Shown here: in pieces, positions 60,238-64,000 of the stretch
Position numbering within the stretch: the first letter of the stretch is position 1
How the letters are laid out: every line of letters starts with the position of its first letter
Assembly: GCA_002286715.1 (NCBI GenBank)
Contig: NSJX01000076.1
Span: 2,691-66,690, forward strand
Direction: 5' to 3'
From: Dentipellis sp. KUC8613
Lineage: Eukaryota; Basidiomycota; Agaricomycetes; Russulales; Hericiaceae
Length of the DNA: 64,000 nucleotides
The notes under the pieces: model-generated
What the model was told of the DNA's origin: nothing
The model's input: only the letters and a program-made list of their open reading frames with translations
Databases searched by the model: none
Position numbers and translations under genes: made by a program

Positions 60238-60998
60238 ATGTCCTCATCCACAGCCCACGCGTCCCTGCGCCTGCTACGGGCAGTCGTGCTCCAGCAGGCG
60301 CGCTCGACCGTACGGCCCCCACGATCGCACCTCCGCCGCACACTCGACGCCGCCCCGCGCCGCACATTCGCGACGACCCGCCCGCGCTCCGCCGCGCCCG
60401 CCCCGCGCCCGCCATCCCACCCCTCTGTGCTCCTCGCGCACCCCACAGAGGAGGACTTCGACAAACACGACCTGCGCGGCGAGCCAGTCCCAGAAGCGGA
60501 GGCGCGAATAGACATCACGGACCGCGCGGCCGAGGTGCGTCTGCGTCCTCTGCATGTCGTCATTAGTCATCCCCGCTCACCTGCGCTCGCGTTCTGTGCA
60601 GCGCCTGCGCGCGGTCGCGGAGAAGCAGGGCAACCCGGACGCGGCGCTGAGGATTTCTGTCGAGTCGGGGGGATGCCATGGGTACCAGTATAAGATCGAG
60701 CTCACGCAGAAGGAGCGCTGGCCGGATGATTAGTGCGTCTTGCTCTTACATTCATCTTTACTTCCTTGAAGTCCCCGCTGACGTCACGTTGGACTTGGAC
60801 TCGGACAGCCACTTCACGCATCCTACGATAAAGCCGTCGAATATATACGTGGACGCGATATCCTTGGGGCTGATGAAGGGCTCGACGGTGGATTTTGCGA
60901 CGGAGCTCATCGGGAGCTCGTTCCGCGTGACGGACAACCCGCTCGCGAAGGATGCAGGGTGCGGGTGCGGCGTCAGCTGGGAGCCCAAGTTTGAGTAG
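60238..60998 (+). CDS. ISA2: Mitochondrial iron-sulfur cluster assembly protein, ISA2-like, 205 aa
   Basis: Exons 60238-60534, 60602-60732 and 60809-60998 encode an A-type (HesB/IscA) Fe-S scaffold or carrier. Residues 1-60 are Arg/Ala/Ser-rich without acidic residues, a typical mitochondrial presequence. The fold starts at about 90. The three cluster-binding cysteines are present: Cys124 in SGGCHGYQY, and Cys194 and Cys196 in GCGCGVSWEP. YVDAISLGLMKGSTVDF is the family's central motif. The protein works with Isa1 and Iba57 to mature mitochondrial [4Fe-4S] proteins such as aconitase and lipoate synthase. The acceptor before 60809 was chosen because earlier candidates put a stop in frame. Confidence 0.9.
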
Positions 60999-61326
60999 TG
61001 GGTTGGGCTGACATTGAAGCATATTGAGGGCGTGTTGCTTTATGACGCGCGTGTATGTATTCCGTACGGACCCACTTACTGACCACTGCTCCTGCTCCTG
61101 CCCAGCTCCGCTGTATGACCACTTCTAGACACCTCCATCTTACATCTCTAGCATCGCACACTGCATAATATCAACAACACAGCATATCCCGTCGGTTGAA
61201 GAATAACTTAATACCAATAAATACGTCCTCGTGAGCCGTGTCAGAGGTTTGTACAAGTACTCATACACAGCATCCAGTTCAACCGGCCGCCCCATGAATC
61301 CATCCAGTGGTACGAAGGGCCCGAAC

Positions 61327-62047
61327 TCAAACGCACACCTCAACCTGAACTTCGACTCGCGCCTGCCTGCGCCCCAACACGCTCGCCGTCCGACTAAACG
61401 CAATCCTCCTCGCCTCCTTGCGCTGCTGCTCCGGCGTGCGATACACCAACGCCTTCTGCGCCTGCACCTTTCCGCTCTCCTTCCTCCCCTCTTCCTCCTC
61501 CTCCTCGCCTTCCTCCTCCAACGGCACGCAAATCCGCACCTCGCCCACACACTGCTCGCACACGCGCGCGAGCTCCAGCACGCCGCGGCCCTCCTTCCAG
61601 CGCTCCGCCCTCGCCTGCGCGCGCACGATCTCCCACCCGACGTACGCCGTGCACGCGCGGCAGTACAGCACGCGCACCGTGTCGCCCGGCGCGCCGCTGA
61701 GCAGAATCTGCGATGTGGGCGCGCTGCGGGTCGCTGCGCCGGGGGCTCTGGGCGTTGCGCGCGCGGGAGCGGGGTTAGCGTTGTCCTGCATGAAGGGCGG
61801 GACGGGGCGTACATGTGGCGCACGAGCACGGCGCGGCCTTCGAGGCCCCAATATGCCTGTGTGCGAGCGGACGGGATAGATACATAAGTCGGGTTGAGGG
61901 CGTGCGAGCGGAACGTATGCGCACCTGGGATAGAAAGTCGTTTGTGGATGTGATGAAGGTGTCGCAGTTTTTGCACGCGATCGCGCGCCCCGAGTCGGGT
62001 GTCGATTTCGGCGTGGCGGGCTCGACTTCGTCGGCGTAGGATGTCAT
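61327..62047 (-). CDS. Yippee-like zinc-binding protein
   Basis: Exon 1 (62047-61925) encodes ACKNCDTFITS with a first CxxC at residues 25-28. The exon starting at about 61856 contains AYWGLEGRAVLVRH, matching the Yippee GRAYLF strand. The last exon has RVLYCRACTAYVGWEIV (second CxxC and the GW motif), then RWKEGRGVLEL and a further CEQC. This is the Yippee/Mis18/cereblon beta-tent fold, which binds one zinc through two CxxC pairs. The intron after VRH is uncertain: two acceptors (before A-GCC and before C-GCG) keep the frame. An acidic Glu run and a Lys/Arg-rich C-terminal region are unusual additions. Fungal Yippee proteins are poorly studied; roles in ubiquitin ligase complexes or chromatin are suggested by relatives. 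Confidence 0.75.
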
Positions 62048-63113
62048 TTTCGTTGAGGTGCGCGGGAGGTTCGGGGTAGACAAGGTTCGGGTGGGGGTGG
62101 GATGAGATGGGGGGTTTCCGGGAGGGTAGAGTACAGACAGCTAGGACAGGGTGTGTACAAGTTCAAGAATCAAAAGAGGGTGACTGGTGAAAAGAGCGAA
62201 TATATGTGCGTCAGTCAGTCAGTCAGAAGGAAAGAGAAAAGGAAGGGAAGAGGAAGCGCTGCAGCGGGCAAGATGGCGAAGCCGGTCGCGCGCTCGCAGC
62301 GCGCCCTTAAGTATATCGCACGACAGCCCCCGGACGGGTCCGACATCATTATCAGCATCACGCATGGAATGTCCAGTACGTGCCGTCGGACGGGCCAGTA
62401 GTGTGTGCGTCTGCTGCGAAGTTCTTGCGCCCATGTGCTTGAGGGACGGCCCTCGGGGTGGCGTAGAGATGGCGACTGCCTTCCTGGATCAATCAGCGAA
62501 ATTGGGCTTGGGAATGGCTGGAGATAGGGCGAGGAGGGGTAGCGGGCTTTCAGTTGGTATATATATTGGACAGTACTTGCGGGGTAATGCTCGTTCTCGC
62601 TTGGAGCGAGTGATAGAATTGGGGCTCAGGGCTGATGTCGGAGGGACAATTCCAAACCGGCGCTGTGGAAAGACCGTTTTCATGTGCGACGGGACTCTTG
62701 CAGTTGTGAGCGCTGCAAACGGCTACGTGTATATTTGGAACCTGCGAAACGATAGTCGGATCTGTCAAAGCCTGTCTGCTTCTCGAGTATATCAATAAGT
62801 ATACGGAGGAAGCGGCGAAGACGTCGAGGTGTAAATCCAGGGAGATACATTCAAGAGCACCTGTCGGATACATCAGATCGTCTGATAGCTGTCATGTCGA
62901 GTTGCTCAAAGTCCGTGATCGTGAGGACGCACGGACCCATCTGTTCATTTCAGCAGTCGAGGATGACGAACACGAAAGTGCCCTGGAATGATGTGCGACA
63001 TGAGACGCGCTGGCGCTCGGTACAGCGCCGCTTCGGATGGCCCGGTGGATGGATTAAGTAGAAATAGCATTAGAAACAGACCCTCTACGCGATCCAAGAC
63101 ACAGCTTGCCAGT
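62048..63113. other. Intergenic, no gene recognised
   Basis: Holds the promoter of the minus-strand Yippee-like gene and the 3' flank of the uS7m gene. Open frames at 62187-62798 and 62873-62550 have no matches. Confidence 0.4.
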
Positions 63114-63817
63114 CTAGACACGCGACTGAGCATTTCCCCTGTGAGCCAAATCCACATCAGTTCAAAAATCTTCTCCAAAAAAGCCACAAACGCGCACCTA
63201 TTAACCATCGCAACCTCATGCACCCTCCTCTTCGCGTCCAGCACACTGCTACTGCCCTGCAACACCGCAATAACCTCGCGCGCCATGCGCTCCTCGACCG
63301 TCTGCCCGCTCTTCGACTTGCTCGCCTTCAGGATCCAGTCCACCGCGAACCGCACGCGCTGCTTCTCCTTGAGCGCGACGGGCCGCACGACCGTCTTGCC
63401 ACCGTGCTTGTGCGAGATGCTGCGCACCGCCGGCGCCGCCGCGCGTACGGCCTCGCGCAGGATCGGCAGCGGCGCCTGCCGCGTGAACGTGTGCAGCCAC
63501 AACAGCATGCGCGAGACGGTGCGCTGTGCGCGCTTGCGCTTCCCGTTGAACTGCATGAAGTCGGTGATGTACTGCAGCAGCGGGTCTTCTGCTGGCGGGA
63601 TGTCGAGCAGCGGCGGCTGACCAGTGCGTGGGTTGATAGCGAGCCCGCGCGGCGGGTCGGCGAGGACGGGGCGGCGGTACACGGGCGCAATGTTGATGGT
63701 GACTTCGGATGAGGGTATGGAGGAGGAAGAGGGCTGCGGTGGGGGAGTTGCTGTCGACAGAGGCCGGGCAAAAGTGAGCAGCGACCTGCGGCCGACCTGG
63801 CGGAGAGGCGACAGCAT
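63114..63817 (-). CDS. RSM7: Mitochondrial small-subunit ribosomal protein uS7m, 214 aa
   Basis: Exon 1 (63817-63198) and a short last exon (63138-63114) join in frame. The first 60 residues are basic and Ser/Pro-rich, a mitochondrial targeting region. The S7 domain follows: DPLLQYITDFMQFNGKRKRA, then REAVRAAAPAVRSISHKHGG (the beta-hairpin region that contacts 16S-type rRNA), RPVALKEKQRVRFAVDWILK and REVIAVLQGSSSVLDAKRRV. Splicing gives the typical S7 ending VNRGNAQSRV. Reading through the intron would add an unrelated hydrophobic tail, so the spliced form is preferred. uS7m nucleates head assembly of the mitoribosomal small subunit. Confidence 0.92.
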
Positions 63818-64000
63818 TTTGTGCACGTTCTGTAGGTAAAATAAAGCGTAAGTTTGTCTTGTTGGAACTTTGCAAGATGAAAGACGAACGGAGAGGTGGA
63901 CGCTAGGAGGTGAGCCGAAGAGTCTCGTCAAGACGCGCGCTTCGGGGTCTCGGCTTGCAATTTCGGGCTGACGCGGACCTTTGCCACCGCCGCCGCCTCG
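63818..64000. other. Upstream region of uS7m to window edge
   Basis: Promoter sequence of the minus-strand gene; nothing else seen. Confidence 0.4.

Noticed and set aside
61140..61976. 278-codon minus-strand frame over the Yippee-like gene
   Set aside because: Reads in another frame through the same exons, Arg-rich and without motifs.
63218..63875. Long open frames opposite and overlapping the uS7m gene
   Set aside because: Frames opened by GC-rich third codon positions of the real gene; no domain.

Overview
The window is nuclear DNA of a filamentous basidiomycete, most likely a wood-decay or litter-decay agaricomycete. I infer this from GC-rich multi-exon genes with 50-70 nt GT-AG introns, and from gene families typical of that group: a FunK1-type kinase, tandem cytochrome P450s with many introns, aromatic peroxygenases, F-box/LRR-like proteins and a repeat-rich accessory landscape. 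No prokaryotic features, rRNA, CRISPR array or convincing tRNA was found. A 440-base run of N lies at 10989-11428.

Left part (1-13.5 kb): an incomplete gag-like ORF runs off the left edge on the minus strand next to an F-box relic. Then come a pepsin-fold protein that appears to have lost both catalytic aspartates, a FunK1 kinase C-lobe and a proline-rich C2H2 protein. The FunK1 3' end and its convergent F-box neighbour are duplicated (about 5.5-6.3 kb and 10.2-13.2 kb). The second F-box copy is split inside its last coding exon by an element with 196-bp terminal inverted repeats and a 7-bp target duplication.

Middle (13.5-35 kb): a single-exon 205-aa protein, two paralogous 14-exon P450 genes in the same orientation 5 kb apart, a YCII-domain gene followed by decayed tandem copies of its 3' end, and a third F-box gene.

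Accessory cluster (36-51 kb): an expanded family of proline-rich proteins with three zinc fingers at the C terminus. Three copies look usable (42.8-44.0 kb +, 47.2-48.0 kb -, 49.6-50.5 kb -) and at least three are broken. One broken copy is interrupted by a 1.63-kb element with short terminal inverted repeats and arrays of CCTGAAC. A diverged repeat carrying a 16-bp CRE palindrome occurs three times nearby. The purine gene ADE8 (GAR transformylase) sits inside this cluster.

Right part (52.9-64 kb): two adjacent peroxygenase genes, each carrying one frameshift but at different places, and two more YCII genes on the minus strand. Housekeeping genes follow: an ISA2-type iron-sulfur assembly protein, a Yippee-like zinc protein and mitochondrial ribosomal protein uS7m. 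The right end is therefore conserved gene space, whereas 0-13 kb and 28-55 kb are duplication- and transposon-rich.
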